Shown: one piece after another, positions 1 through 9,149 of the stretch
How the letters are laid out: the number at the start of each line of letters is the position of its first letter
Numbering within the stretch: the stretch's first letter is position 1
Origin: CAVTWS01 sp963738445
Lineage (GTDB): Bacteria > Actinomycetota > Acidimicrobiia > Acidimicrobiales > SHLQ01
Direction of reading: 5' to 3'
Assembly (NCBI GenBank): GCA_963738445.1
Contig: CAVTWS010000004.1
Coordinates: forward strand, 383,669-447,668
DNA: 64,000 nt
Translations under genes and position numbers: made by a program
Notes under the pieces: model-generated
Databases searched by the model: none
Told to the model about the DNA's origin: nothing
The model's input: only the letters and a program-made list of their open reading frames with translations

Positions 1-2
1 AA

Positions 3-1667
3 GTGAACCAGCAGAGACCCGGCTGGCGGCCGCTCCAGAAACCGCCTCGTTACGACGTTCCGGGCCCGAGGGCCTTCGAACTGTCGCCGTTCACTCGGCT
101 GGCGCGTGTTCACACCCTGTCGACACTGGGCGACGGCTTCATCGCCGTGGCCCTGGCCGGGTCCGTCTTCTTCTCCGCGCCCACCGGCGAGGCCCGCGGC
201 CGGGTCGCGTTGTACCTGCTGCTGACCATCGCGCCGTTCGCCGTCGTGACGCCTCTCATCGGCCCGGCGATCGACCGCGCCCGCGGCGGCCGGCGCTCGA
301 TGATGATCGCCACCAACGCGGCGCGGGTGGTGCTGGCGTTCTTCATGATGCGAGATGTCGACAGCCTCCTGCTGTTCCCGGAGGCGTTCGGGATGTTGGT
401 GCTCCAGAAGGGGTACTCCGTGGCCAAGAGCGCCTCGGTGCCGAGCCTGGTGGCCAATGAGGACGAGCTCGTCGAGGCGAACTCGAAGCTGGCGTTGCTC
501 TCGGCGCTCGGCGGCATGGCCGGCGCCGGGTTCGGCGCGTTCTTCGTCCTGGTCGGCGGGCCTGCCCTGTCCGTCGGCGTCGCCATGTTGGTGTTCCTCG
601 CCGGCACCTTGGCCGCCCTCGGTCTCCCCAAGGTGGTGGTGGCGCCCACCGAGGTCGCCGAAGCCGAACGAGTCGAGCTGCGAGGCACGGGCATCGTGCT
701 GGCGGCCACAGCGATGGCCCTCCTTCGCGGGATCGTGGGGTTCCTCACCTTCCTGCTGGCGTTCGAGTTCCGGGGGGGCGAGGACGGCCTCGACTTCGCC
801 GACAAGGGTGCGGCGGTCGGCGCCGCTACCGGCGTGTATCGCGGGATCGACGTGACGGGTGAAGCGGGCGCACCCGCGTGGCACTTCGGTGTCGTCCTCG
901 TCGGCGCCGGCCTGGGCACCGTCGTCGGGTCACGGATCGCGCCGGAGTTGCGCAAGAACCAGCCGGAGGAGAACATCCTGGCCGGGGTACTGGCGGCGGT
1001 CGTGGCCGCCGGCCTACTGGCGACGTGGGGCGGTGGGGTCTCGGGTGCCTTTGCCGCCGCATTGACGGTTGCGCTCGCCACGGCGGCCGGGAAGCTGGCG
1101 TTCGACTCCCTCGTGCAGCGCGACGCTCCGGACGCCAACTACGGTCGGAGCTTCGCGAGCTTCGAGGCCCGTTTCCAGCTGACCTGGGTCATCGGCGCCT
1201 TCATCGCCGTGGTGTCGCCCATCCGCAACGCTCGGCTCGGCTACTTCACGATCGCCCTGGTCGCCGGGTTCGCCGCCGTGTCGTACCTCCTGGGGGTGCG
1301 GACGGGTCGAGATGTCTCGCTGGCCGCATGGCGGCGGCGGGTGGCCGCGCTCCGCCGGCGCGAGCGGATCCGGTCCGGGCTGCCGGCGGCGGGATCCGCG
1401 CCGGCCGAGGATCGGCCCGAGCCCGGTCTCGCGGCCGAACCGGAGGCGTGGCATCAACCCGAGCTCGACTCGGGCGATGAAGGCCCGTCGCCTGACGACC
1501 CGCCGCCCCCGAGACCCGACGTTCCCGAGCCGTCGCCGCCGAGACCCGACGCTCCCGCGCCGCCGCCGGCATCGTGGGCCGGGGAAGGGTGGGGGCCGGT
1601 CGTCTCGTCCGTCGACGGAGTGGAGCTCCGACCCCTCCACCCCGACGACCAGACGCGCCGCACCTGA
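3..1667 (+). CDS. MFS-type membrane transporter
   Basis: Predicted major-facilitator-type permease of 554 residues. About ten to twelve hydrophobic segments run from residue 40 to 440, with a basic RARGGRR loop after the second or third segment, as expected between early helices of this fold. The last 110 residues form a soluble tail rich in Pro, Glu and Arg that begins after a basic AAWRRRVAALRRRERIR stretch and is likely cytoplasmic. The substrate cannot be read from the sequence. The first possible start is GTG at position 3, so the true start may lie upstream of the window. The gene converges on the next one with about 24 nt between stops. Confidence 0.75.
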   Translation: MNQQRPGWRPLQKPPRYDVPGPRAFELSPFTRLARVHTLSTLGDGFIAVALAGSVFFSAPTGEARGRVALYLLLTIAPFAVVTPLIGPAIDRARGGRRSMMIATNAARVVLAFFMMRDVDSLLLFPEAFGMLVLQKGYSVAKSASVPSLVANEDELVEANSKLALLSALGGMAGAGFGAFFVLVGGPALSVGVAMLVFLAGTLAALGLPKVVVAPTEVAEAERVELRGTGIVLAATAMALLRGIVGFLTFLLAFEFRGGEDGLDFADKGAAVGAATGVYRGIDVTGEAGAPAWHFGVVLVGAGLGTVVGSRIAPELRKNQPEENILAGVLAAVVAAGLLATWGGGVSGAFAAALTVALATAAGKLAFDSLVQRDAPDANYGRSFASFEARFQLTWVIGAFIAVVSPIRNARLGYFTIALVAGFAAVSYLLGVRTGRDVSLAAWRRRVAALRRRERIRSGLPAAGSAPAEDRPEPGLAAEPEAWHQPELDSGDEGPSPDDPPPPRPDVPEPSPPRPDAPAPPPASWAGEGWGPVVSSVDGVELRPLHPDDQTRRT

Positions 1668-1691
1668 GGCGAGGCCGAGCAGCCGGAAAGG

Positions 1692-2876
1692 TCAGCTCGG
1701 GGACAGGTCGATCCGGGCCAACCACAGCCCCGGAGCATCGACCTCGCTCGGCGTCGGGAGTTGGCCCTCCAGGAAGAGGCCCTCGAGGGCGTGGTCGCCG
1801 GCTCGTTCCACCACCCCGGCGATGAACGCCGCGCCGCGGTCGTACTGGGACTGGCTCAGCTCGAGGCCGAGGATCCGCTCGACGAACCGGTCGGCGGGGC
1901 TGGCCTCGACCCGGCGCCGTCGTTGCGCCTCGGTGATCTGGGCGTAGCTGCCGATCAGGCGTTGGCCGACCTTGTCCATCTGGTGATCGACCCAGCCGAC
2001 GACGACGGCCACCGAGGCGGCCAGGTTGCGGCCGGCGACGGAGTCGGTCGGCGAACCGACGGCGCCGAGGATCATGTCGGGATCGGACAGGAGGTCCTGG
2101 AGGCCGGCCAGATCCGATGGCGAGGCGATCTGGAGGCGCCCGAGTCGATCCTGGAGCGCACCGGGGTCGGGGCGGAACCCGGCGGCGTGTTCGTGCAGGA
2201 GTGAGGTGATGCGTTCGCCCATCGGGGTGCTCCCGAGCACCGCGTGATGGAGCAGCTCGTGGAGGCACAACCACAGGACGAGGTCGTCGGCCGGCAAGCT
2301 CCAATCGGCGCCGAAGGCATCGACGTTCGGGACGACGAGGTCGATGTCGTCCGAGCCCGGGCGGGGCACCGGGAGGTCGTAGACCCCGAGCGAGCGCTGA
2401 CCGAGGTGGCCCACCAGGCTGCCCGCCGTGAAGCTCATGAGCATCGGGGTGAGCGCGCCCACCAGTGGAGCCAGGAAGGGATCGGCGTCGGCGGGGTCGG
2501 GTCCGGAGGCGGCCAGCGAACCGGCCAGCTTCTCGAACAAGGTCCGATAGGCGTCGAGGCTGTGCTGGACCCAGGTCGTGCGGCTCACCGGGACGACATG
2601 GATGGGGCGACCGGTCGAGCTGAAGGAGGAGCCCACGAGGTCGGCGACGTGGAGCTCGGCGGCCCGGGCCAGCTGCTCCACGTGGAGGCGCCGCAAGGGA
2701 TCGACGTTGGGCTCGCTGCTACCCTCATTGGCGATCGAGACGGCGAGTTGCCGGGCCGTGTCCCAGTTCACCGATCCCTGGCCCTGCAACATCCGTAGGA
2801 TCTCGGCGAAGAACGGGATGTTGCCGAATTCGCCATCTCCGAATCCGCTGTCGCCGAACGGGCCACTATCACTCAC
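1692..2876 (-). CDS. DUF2342-family zinc metalloprotease-like protein
   Basis: Actinobacterial DUF2342 protein (zincin-like; some relatives carry the name coenzyme F420 biosynthesis-associated protein). The 394-residue length is normal. A zinc-binding HELLHH motif lies near residue 205, followed by a second Glu/His-containing helix (LLHEHAAGF), as in gluzincin-type folds. The N-terminus is Gly/Phe/Asp-rich and low in complexity. No signal peptide or membrane helix is evident, so the protein is probably cytoplasmic. It is divergent from the epimerase at 2902, with only about 25 nt between starts. Peptidase activity is inferred from the motif only. Confidence 0.8.
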   Translation of the reverse strand: MSDSGPFGDSGFGDGEFGNIPFFAEILRMLQGQGSVNWDTARQLAVSIANEGSSEPNVDPLRRLHVEQLARAAELHVADLVGSSFSSTGRPIHVVPVSRTTWVQHSLDAYRTLFEKLAGSLAASGPDPADADPFLAPLVGALTPMLMSFTAGSLVGHLGQRSLGVYDLPVPRPGSDDIDLVVPNVDAFGADWSLPADDLVLWLCLHELLHHAVLGSTPMGERITSLLHEHAAGFRPDPGALQDRLGRLQIASPSDLAGLQDLLSDPDMILGAVGSPTDSVAGRNLAASVAVVVGWVDHQMDKVGQRLIGSYAQITEAQRRRRVEASPADRFVERILGLELSQSQYDRGAAFIAGVVERAGDHALEGLFLEGQLPTPSEVDAPGLWLARIDLSPS

Positions 2877-2901
2877 ATGGGCATCGTAGGAGGATGAACC
2901 G

Positions 2902-3996
2902 ATGAACCGACCTCCTCACGTTGCGACGGGCGCCGACGACGGCGGCGTGTTGACGGCCGCGGCGCGCATCGTGGTGACGGGCGCGGCGGGCCGGGTCGGA
3001 CGCCGGGTGTGCGCCCTGCTGGCCGACGCTCACCCCGATATCACGGTGGTCGCGGTCGACCTGCGAGGTGGTGACCTGCCGGCGGGCGCCCAGTTCATCC
3101 AGGCGGACCTGGCGACGGTCGACCTGGCGGAGTTGCTCGATGGCGCCACGGTGGTGATCCACCTGGCCTCGCTCCTCCGTGCGGACGACGACGACGACAG
3201 CGACGGCCATCCGATCGATCTCACCGTCACCCGGCGCCTGCTCGATGCCGCGTCGACCGTGGAGCACATGATCCTCGTGTCGAGCGCCATGGTCTACGGC
3301 GCCTGGGCCGGGAACTCGATCCCGCTCACCGAGGACGCCCCGCTGCGGCCCAACCCGGAGTACCCGTTCGCGGTCCGCAAGGCGGAGATGGAGCGGATCG
3401 GCCTCGAGTGGCGGATTCGGGAGTCGGACCGGGCCCTCACCGTTCTGCGCCCCACCGTCACGGTGGCCGAGGGCGAGCGCGGTGGGCTGGCGCGGGTGTT
3501 GGCCGACGCCGCCATCATCCGAACCGACGAAGGTGATGCCCCCGTGCAGTTCCTGCATGCGGACGATCTGGCGACGGCGGTGATCGCGGCCGTCGAGCAC
3601 CGGGTCGACGGGGTGCTGAACGTGGCCCCGGACAGCTGGATCCAGGGCGATGAGTTCCGGGCGTTGATGGGACCGAAACCGAGGCTGCGCCTGGGCGCCA
3701 ACTGGGCCCGATCGGTCCTGTGGCTCCGTCGACGTCTCCGGATCGGGGCCTCACCCCCGGGTCTGGTGCCCTACACGACCTATCCGTGGGCCGTGGCCAA
3801 CGATCGCCTCAAGGCGCTCGGGTGGCAGGAGACATCGTCGAATGCCGAGGCGTACGTCGCCGCGTTCGACCCCGGTCCTCTCGACCGCCTGACCGCACGC
3901 CGCCGCCAAGAGATCGCGCTCGGGGTTATGGTCGCCGGCCTGGTCGGTCTGGCCCTCGCCGCGGCCGTGACGCTGCGCCGACTCCGGCGGAGGTAA
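2902..3996 (+). CDS. NAD(P)-dependent epimerase/dehydratase-like SDR with C-terminal membrane anchor
   Basis: Extended short-chain dehydrogenase fold of 364 residues. The nucleotide-binding glycine motif GAAGRVGRR is near residue 32, and an acidic residue ends the second strand (VVAVDLRG). Where the YxxxK catalytic pair is expected the sequence reads FAVRK, so the Tyr appears replaced by Phe while the Lys is kept; catalysis may be lost or altered. The last 30 residues form one transmembrane helix followed by RRLRRR, an unusual anchor for this family. The ATG at 2902 follows GGAGGATG; an earlier ATG at 2894 is out of frame. Substrate is unknown. Confidence 0.75.
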   Translation: MNRPPHVATGADDGGVLTAAARIVVTGAAGRVGRRVCALLADAHPDITVVAVDLRGGDLPAGAQFIQADLATVDLAELLDGATVVIHLASLLRADDDDDSDGHPIDLTVTRRLLDAASTVEHMILVSSAMVYGAWAGNSIPLTEDAPLRPNPEYPFAVRKAEMERIGLEWRIRESDRALTVLRPTVTVAEGERGGLARVLADAAIIRTDEGDAPVQFLHADDLATAVIAAVEHRVDGVLNVAPDSWIQGDEFRALMGPKPRLRLGANWARSVLWLRRRLRIGASPPGLVPYTTYPWAVANDRLKALGWQETSSNAEAYVAAFDPGPLDRLTARRRQEIALGVMVAGLVGLALAAAVTLRRLRRR

Positions 3997-4017
3997 CTGG
4001 CCGTTCCGTCGCCGACT

Positions 4018-5265
4018 TCAGCGGGCGGGCCGAGCGCCGAGCTCGACGTCGAGGGTGAGGGTTTGTAGCGGCACCGGTCCGTCGCTGAAACGCCAGACCT
4101 CGAGGGTGACCACCTGGCCCGGGGCCAGCGATCTCACCAGGATCGCGAAGGCCGATGGATCGCCGACGGCTCGGCCATCGACGGAGGCGATGATGTCGTC
4201 GACCCGAAGTCCGGCGGCGGACGCTGGACCGCCCGGCACCAAGGCGGAGACCTGCACGCTGTTGCGAACCAGCGGGTCGGCGTCGGCGTACTGATCGAGG
4301 CTGCGGGGGTCGACACCGATCCAACCGTCGTGGGAGATGTCGTCGCGAGCAGCGATGGCGATGGCGATCTCGCGTGCCGTGTCGATGGGCACGGCGAAGG
4401 AGTTGGCGCTCTGGCGCAGGGACGTGAGGATGGCGACCACCGCGCCGGAATCGTCGAGCACCGCGGAGCCGGGCGCCGCCTGGGTGAGACCGATGGGCGT
4501 CAGATCCGGGTGGAAGCCGGAGTCCGACCGCAGAACCGGGCCGGGGGCCTCGATCTCGCTGCGCTCCACGAACGCATCGGTGCTGCCGACACCGACGATG
4601 TCGCTGGTGCTGCCGGTGCCGACGACCGCGACGGCGTCGGTCTCCTGCATGACGTGGTCCCGACTGAGGAGGGCCGGGACGAGGTTCTCGGCATCGACGT
4701 TGAGCACGGCGATGTCGGTCAGCGGGTCAGTCCCCAGGACGGTGGCGCGGACGATCTCTCCGTCCGGCAGGGAGACCGTGACCTCTCGTTCGTTGCCGAG
4801 CGGCCCGGCGGCGGTCACGAGCAGGCCATCGTCGCGGATGACGACACCCGTGATGGCCGGAGCGTCGTCGAGGGCGACCCGGGCCAGGCTGGGCCAGGCG
4901 CTGGCAGCGACTTCCTCGGCCCAGTTCTCGGGAGAGACCAGGCGCGGCGGGGTGGAATCGAACGGCTGCACCGGGACGCGTTCGGTGACGTGGACCGTAC
5001 GGACGCTGACGGCGCCGAAGGTGAACCACAGGGCGCCGACGATGGACGCCCCGGTCAGCGCGGCGGCGATGGCCATGCCCCAACTGCGCGGAGGAGCGGG
5101 CCGGGCGACTCGCAGCGCGGCCCGCGTGTGGGCGGGGGCGGGGGTGGCCGAGGCGGACGCCCCGGCGAGGTGGCGCAGCTCGGACGGATGACGCCACAAA
5201 CGATCCTCGGGGGGCAACGGCACCCCGTTGAAGTCGTCGTCGTCGGAATCGGGCGTCACGGCCAA
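4018..5265 (-). CDS. membrane-anchored HtrA-like protein with PDZ domain, probable pseudo-protease
   Basis: The 415-residue protein has a cytoplasmic N-terminus of about 65 residues, one membrane helix (near MAIAAALTGASIVGALW), a chymotrypsin/HtrA-like domain at about 120-310 and a C-terminal PDZ domain at about 320-410 (LVPGGPASAAGLRVDDIIASVDG). The HtrA strand containing the catalytic His (usually TNNHV) reads LVTAAGPLG, so the His is absent. The Asp region (GTDPLTDIAVL) is kept. The GNSGG active-site loop is replaced by APGSAVLDD. I infer a degenerate protease that may act as an envelope sensor or scaffold. It converges on the preceding epimerase with 21 nt between stops. Confidence 0.75.
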   Translation of the reverse strand: MAVTPDSDDDDFNGVPLPPEDRLWRHPSELRHLAGASASATPAPAHTRAALRVARPAPPRSWGMAIAAALTGASIVGALWFTFGAVSVRTVHVTERVPVQPFDSTPPRLVSPENWAEEVAASAWPSLARVALDDAPAITGVVIRDDGLLVTAAGPLGNEREVTVSLPDGEIVRATVLGTDPLTDIAVLNVDAENLVPALLSRDHVMQETDAVAVVGTGSTSDIVGVGSTDAFVERSEIEAPGPVLRSDSGFHPDLTPIGLTQAAPGSAVLDDSGAVVAILTSLRQSANSFAVPIDTAREIAIAIAARDDISHDGWIGVDPRSLDQYADADPLVRNSVQVSALVPGGPASAAGLRVDDIIASVDGRAVGDPSAFAILVRSLAPGQVVTLEVWRFSDGPVPLQTLTLDVELGARPAR

Positions 5266-5390
5266 CGAGGATACCGACCAACCGCACGCCCGTGATCGCG
5301 GCCCTGCTGTTGATGTCGGCCGGCCGGACCCGGCCCGGCTGGGACGCTCCGTGGGGGTCCGGTGTCTGCCTGGTCGGCGGCTCGCCTACG

Positions 5391-5855
5391 ATGGCCGCCG
5401 TGGACCGTACTGCTGAAACCTGGCTTCGCCTGACGGCAGACCCGCTCCCCATCGCTGGCCTCTACGAGTGGGCCGTCCGTCCGGATTGTGGGGCCGTCGT
5501 CCTGTTCTCTGGGACCGCCCGGGACCACTCGGAGGGACGCCCCGATGTTTCGGTCCTCGAGTACGAGGCGTACGAGGAGCACGTGACCGATCGGTTCGCG
5601 CAGATCGCCGACGAAGCTCGGGTTCGATGGCCGGACATCCGCTGCATCGGCATCGTCCACAAGACGGGGCCAGTTCCGGTCGGCGACTCGTCGGTCGTGG
5701 TCGTGGTGTCGTCCCCTCATCGTGGCGCAGCGTTCGAGGCCGGCCGGTTCTGCATCGACACCCTCAAAGCCACCGCGCCGATCTGGAAGCGCGAGGTGTG
5801 GCGAGATGGCGAGAGTTGGGGCCTCGACGCCTCCGAGATCAGCGAGGTGCGCTGA
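5391..5855 (+). CDS. moaE: molybdopterin synthase catalytic subunit MoaE
   Basis: MoaE carries the catalytic site of molybdopterin synthase, which uses the thiocarboxylate of MoaD to add sulfur to precursor Z in molybdenum cofactor synthesis. Family motifs are clear: GTARDHSEG, then LEYEAYEEH, KTGPVPVGDSSVVVVVSS and the C-terminal PIWKREVW with the conserved Lys. Length is about 154 residues. The start may be ATG at 5391 or GTG at 5400; residues further upstream are not MoaE-like. No MoaD or other cofactor gene is adjacent, so the partner must be encoded elsewhere. The gene is divergent from the HtrA-like gene with about 125 nt between starts. Confidence 0.93.
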   Translation: MAAVDRTAETWLRLTADPLPIAGLYEWAVRPDCGAVVLFSGTARDHSEGRPDVSVLEYEAYEEHVTDRFAQIADEARVRWPDIRCIGIVHKTGPVPVGDSSVVVVVSSPHRGAAFEAGRFCIDTLKATAPIWKREVWRDGESWGLDASEISEVR

Positions 5856-5886
5856 TGCTCGCTCGGTCTATCCGGGGTTCGACACG

Positions 5887-6078
5887 ATGAGCACGAGTCT
5901 GGTGTTCCTCCTCGGCGCCGTGGGCTCGAGCGTCGTCGGTTCACTCGTGCTCTGGGCCCTCAGTGGGCGAGCCCACCGCCGCCCCATTCCGACTCGGACC
6001 GCGACGGCGCGTCTCGTGGTCTCCGATCGGACCCACGAGCCTCCGTCCCCGATCCGAGTTCTCGCCGATGACGAGTGA
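5887..6078 (+). CDS. small single-pass membrane protein, unknown function
   Basis: A 63-residue protein with an N-terminal membrane helix (LVFLLGAVGSSVVGSLVLW) and a soluble basic/Pro-rich tail. I do not recognise the family. It lies 31 nt after MoaE and 52 nt before the MreB-like gene on the same strand, so it may share a transcript with either. No clear ribosome binding site decides the start; the ATG precedes the hydrophobic segment directly. Confidence 0.45.
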   Translation: MSTSLVFLLGAVGSSVVGSLVLWALSGRAHRRPIPTRTATARLVVSDRTHEPPSPIRVLADDE

Positions 6079-6130
6079 CCCCGATCGACCGTACAGGGCC
6101 ACGTCGGCTCGTCACCACGGGGTTCGTTGA

Positions 6131-7135
6131 ATGGCCCGCGACCTCGCCATCGACCTCGGAACCGCGAACACGCTCGTCTACGCCCGCGGCGAGGGCATCG
6201 TCCTGAACGAACCGTCGGTCATCGCCCTCAACAGCAACAACGGCGAGGTGCTGGCGATGGGCCGGGAGGCGTGGCAGATGATCGGTCGCACGCCCGGGTA
6301 CATCGTCGCGGTACGTCCCCTGCGCAAGGGCGCCATCACCGACTTCGACGTGACGCAACGGATGATCAGGCTGCTCATGCAACGCGTGGGCGTCAGCCGG
6401 TTCAACCGGCCGCGGGTCATCATCTGTGTGCCATCGGCGATCACGGCCGTCGAGCGTCGGGCGGTGACCGAGGCGGCACGGCGCGCCGGCGCCGCTGAGG
6501 CCCAACTGATCGAGCAGCCCATGGCGGCGGCGATCGGTGCCAACCTCCCGATCCACGAACCGGTGGGCAACATGGTTGTCGATGTCGGCGGTGGCACCTC
6601 GGAGACGGCCCTGATATCGCTCGGTGGCATCGTGGCCCTCCAAGCGGTGCGCGTCGGCTCGTTCGACATCGATGCCGCCATCCAGGTCTACGTTCGCCGC
6701 GAGTACGGGATCGCCATCGGCGAGCGCACGGCCGAGGAGATCAAGCTCACGATCGGCTCCGCGGCGCCCACACCGAACGAGGTCCGCGCCGAGGTCCGTG
6801 GGCGCGAGCTCATGAGCGGGCTCCCGAAGACCGTCGTCCTCGACCCCGACGAGATCCGGGTGGCCATCGACGAACCGGTGACGGCGATGGTCGACTCCGT
6901 CCTGGCCTGCCTGGCCCAAGCACCCCCTGAGTTGGCCCAGGACCTCATCATGCAGGGCATCAACATGGTCGGGGGCGGTTCCATGCTGCGTGGTCTCGGT
7001 CAGCGCATCAGTTCCGAGGCGCAGGTGCCGGTTCGGCTGGTGGAGGCCCCCCTGGAGTGCGTGGTCGAAGGTGCCGGCCAGTGCATCGAGTCCTACGAAG
7101 CGGTCAAGGCGATGTTCATGGACACACGTCGTTGA
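6131..7135 (+). CDS. mreB: MreB/Mbl-family bacterial actin homologue
   Basis: Actin-fold ATPase of the MreB family, which polymerises under the membrane and guides lateral wall synthesis. Family landmarks are the N-terminal phosphate loop DLGTANTLVY, the VCVPSAIT-like segment, the second phosphate loop VVDVGGGTSETALIS near residue 155, and the adenosine motif GGGSMLRGL near residue 290. At 334 residues the protein is full length. There are no mreC, mreD or rodA genes alongside, so this may be a stand-alone paralogue rather than the main rod-shape operon; naming it mreB follows sequence similarity only. Confidence 0.88.
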   Translation: MARDLAIDLGTANTLVYARGEGIVLNEPSVIALNSNNGEVLAMGREAWQMIGRTPGYIVAVRPLRKGAITDFDVTQRMIRLLMQRVGVSRFNRPRVIICVPSAITAVERRAVTEAARRAGAAEAQLIEQPMAAAIGANLPIHEPVGNMVVDVGGGTSETALISLGGIVALQAVRVGSFDIDAAIQVYVRREYGIAIGERTAEEIKLTIGSAAPTPNEVRAEVRGRELMSGLPKTVVLDPDEIRVAIDEPVTAMVDSVLACLAQAPPELAQDLIMQGINMVGGGSMLRGLGQRISSEAQVPVRLVEAPLECVVEGAGQCIESYEAVKAMFMDTRR

Positions 7136-7152
7136 CGTGTGTGGTGATGGGG

Positions 7153-7812
7153 TCACACGTCGCTTTGGAGGTCTTCGGCGGCTTGGCGAACCTGACGATC
7201 TCGATCGGTCAGCGCACGGGTGAGGGCGGCGTCGACCACGGGGCTGTCGTAGGGGGCGAGGGCGATGACCGCTCGTCGCCGGACGGCGGGTTTGTCGGTC
7301 GTCGCGGAGAGGATGGCGGGGAGGCCGCGCTCGTCTCCGATGGCTCCGAGCGCGGCGACGGCGGCTTCGCGGCAGAGGGGGTCGCGATGGTTGGCCGCCA
7401 CCGAGGACAGGGCGTCGATGACGAGGGGATCGGTATCGGCCCTCTCCCCCAGGGCCCAGGCCGTGGTCTGGGTCACGAGCGGATCGGGATCACCCAGCAG
7501 CGCGACGAGTGAGAGGCCTCGTCGTTCGACCGCGAGCTCGAGGGCGCGAACCCGCACGCCGGCGTCCGGGTCGGCCAGCGCGGCACAGAGAGCGCCATCG
7601 TCGGCACCCCCGGCACGATGCAGAGCGCCCAAGGCGAGCCGGCGCACCACGGCATCGTCGCTCGACAGCAGGCGGCGGGCCGTGGCGGTGTCCCCGCGGT
7701 GGCCCGCCAGCGCGGCGCGCCGACGCGCGTCGTGGCCGACGGAGTCGTTCTCGCCACTGACCTCACCGGCATCCTCGCCGGCCGGGCCGCCATCGATCGG
7801 CCTAGGATTCAT
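7153..7812 (-). CDS. HEAT-repeat protein
   Basis: A 219-residue protein made almost wholly of helical repeats of about 30 residues with the HEAT/PBS-lyase pattern (for example DPDAGVRVRALELAVE, KPAVRRRAVIALAPYDS, DRQVRQAAEDL). Such arrays bind proteins; no catalytic motif is visible. The N-terminal 25 residues are acidic and flexible. It is convergent with the MreB-like gene, with 17 nt between stops, and divergent from the gene at 7888. Confidence 0.7.
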   Translation of the reverse strand: MNPRPIDGGPAGEDAGEVSGENDSVGHDARRRAALAGHRGDTATARRLLSSDDAVVRRLALGALHRAGGADDGALCAALADPDAGVRVRALELAVERRGLSLVALLGDPDPLVTQTTAWALGERADTDPLVIDALSSVAANHRDPLCREAAVAALGAIGDERGLPAILSATTDKPAVRRRAVIALAPYDSPVVDAALTRALTDRDRQVRQAAEDLQSDV

Positions 7813-7887
7813 TTGGCGTCCCCGCGCTGCTCAAGTCGTTCCCCCGGCCGCCGATGGGTTCGGGAACGGTGCAGGTAGGAGAACGAC

Positions 7888-8658
7888 GTGTCATACATGG
7901 TCATCATCACGGATGGTGGAACGGAACCCCGGTATCGGCGGTTCGAAGATCTCGGAGAGGCCGCAGCGTACGTCGAGATGCTTCGCAACGAGCACGATGT
8001 CGCCGACGCCGAGCTCTTCCGGCTCGACCGTCTGCACTACGAGGTGAAGCCGTACTACCGGGTCCTCGTCGAGGAACCGGCGCCGCTCGCTCTCCAGGCG
8101 GCATCTACCCCGGACGACCGGCCTCAGGCGCCGCAGACCGCTGCGCCTCGACCTCCTGCGGAGGGCCCGGCCGAGGTTCGGACAGCGCATCCCGAACCGG
8201 CTGTCGAAACCAACGCGGGAGCTCAACGTCCCTCCACGTCATGGGAGGAGCCGGCCGCGCCGGCTCCCCGTTACGACGCGCCCTCCGCACCGCCTGCTGG
8301 CGCCACCGAATCCTCTGCACACGCGGACGACGCCTACGGCGACCCACCGTCAGGGTCGGTGTGGGAGAGCCCAACGGCACCGTCCGGTTCCTCGTTCGCC
8401 ATGGGCCCCGCCGAGGACGAGCCGGTGCTCCACGAGCCCATCTCGGCCGCGTTCCCCGAGACTCCGACCGACGCCGAGGTGAGTGACGCGATCGGCGACG
8501 AGGATGCCTCGTTCTACGGACAGCGCGAGTCGTCGGATCCGGAGGCCACGTCCTACGAGACCCCGCGGCACGAACCGAGTGGCAACGCTCCCGGGGCGTG
8601 GGGCGAGGACCAGGCGGGCACGCAGTCATCCGGCCGCCGCGGACTGTTCGGGCGCTGA
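7888..8658 (+). CDS. hypothetical protein with small N-terminal domain and long disordered tail
   Basis: I do not recognise this 256-residue protein. The first 70 residues are regular and could fold (YMVIITDGGTEPRYRRFED, then a helix and a short strand). From about residue 75 to the end the sequence is rich in Pro, Ala, Glu and Ser, predicted disordered, and closes with the basic patch SGRRGLFGR, which could touch membrane or nucleic acid. A GGAGAACG ribosome binding site precedes the ATG. No membrane segment is present. Confidence 0.5.
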   Translation: MSYMVIITDGGTEPRYRRFEDLGEAAAYVEMLRNEHDVADAELFRLDRLHYEVKPYYRVLVEEPAPLALQAASTPDDRPQAPQTAAPRPPAEGPAEVRTAHPEPAVETNAGAQRPSTSWEEPAAPAPRYDAPSAPPAGATESSAHADDAYGDPPSGSVWESPTAPSGSSFAMGPAEDEPVLHEPISAAFPETPTDAEVSDAIGDEDASFYGQRESSDPEATSYETPRHEPSGNAPGAWGEDQAGTQSSGRRGLFGR

Positions 8659-8686
8659 ACCACTGCCGCACCCCAGACCGTGACGT

Positions 8687-9085
8687 TCAGCTCGACACCA
8701 CCTGCTCGAGCAAGAAGCCGCCGCCCAGGAGGATGAGTCCGATCGACGCGGCGAGGGCCAGGCCCAGCAGGGCGACCAGAAGGCCGAGCCCGATTCCCGA
8801 CCGGAGGCGCCGCCACCACGGGATCCGCAGGGCCGCCGGTTTGCGCCGAGGCCGTCGGCCCGACGGCGGGTCGGTAGTGTCCCCCCGGCCCGAGGAGCCA
8901 TGGGTCGAAGGGGTCGCGGCCAGCAGCGGTGCCGGCCTGGTCGCCAACGACCGTCCCGGACTCGGATTGCTCACACCAGCGCGCACCGACGTGAGCCCGA
9001 TCATGGCAGGCTGACCGAGGGGCGGCCCCGGGCGCCGGGCGATCACGAGCCCCAGGAAGACGAAGAAGATGGACCAGGTCGACAC
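8687..9085 (-). CDS. small two-helix membrane protein, unknown
   Basis: Protein of about 130 residues starting at GTG (VSTWSIFFVFLGLVIARR): one N-terminal membrane helix, a Pro/Ser/Arg-rich middle, and a second C-terminal helix (GLGLLVALLGLALAASIGL). An ATG at 9007 would leave out the first helix. Longer upstream frames overlap the divergent PDZ-Lon gene and are Arg/Pro-rich, so I did not use them. Family not recognised. Confidence 0.4.
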   Translation of the reverse strand: MSTWSIFFVFLGLVIARRPGPPLGQPAMIGLTSVRAGVSNPSPGRSLATRPAPLLAATPSTHGSSGRGDTTDPPSGRRPRRKPAALRIPWWRRLRSGIGLGLLVALLGLALAASIGLILLGGGFLLEQVVSS

Positions 9086-9149
9086 GACGATCCCCAGCCT
9101 ACCCGGGCCTCCCCGGCCCGATGCCGGACCGTCGACCTCGGACGAATCG

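Noticed and set aside
110..1138. Minus-strand frame inside the MFS gene
   Set aside because: Ser/Arg/Ala/Pro-rich shadow of a clear membrane transporter.
4330..5295. Plus-strand frame opposite the HtrA-like gene
   Set aside because: Composition is Gly/Asp/Arg-biased with no motif; the minus strand has a membrane helix, protease-like fold and PDZ domain.
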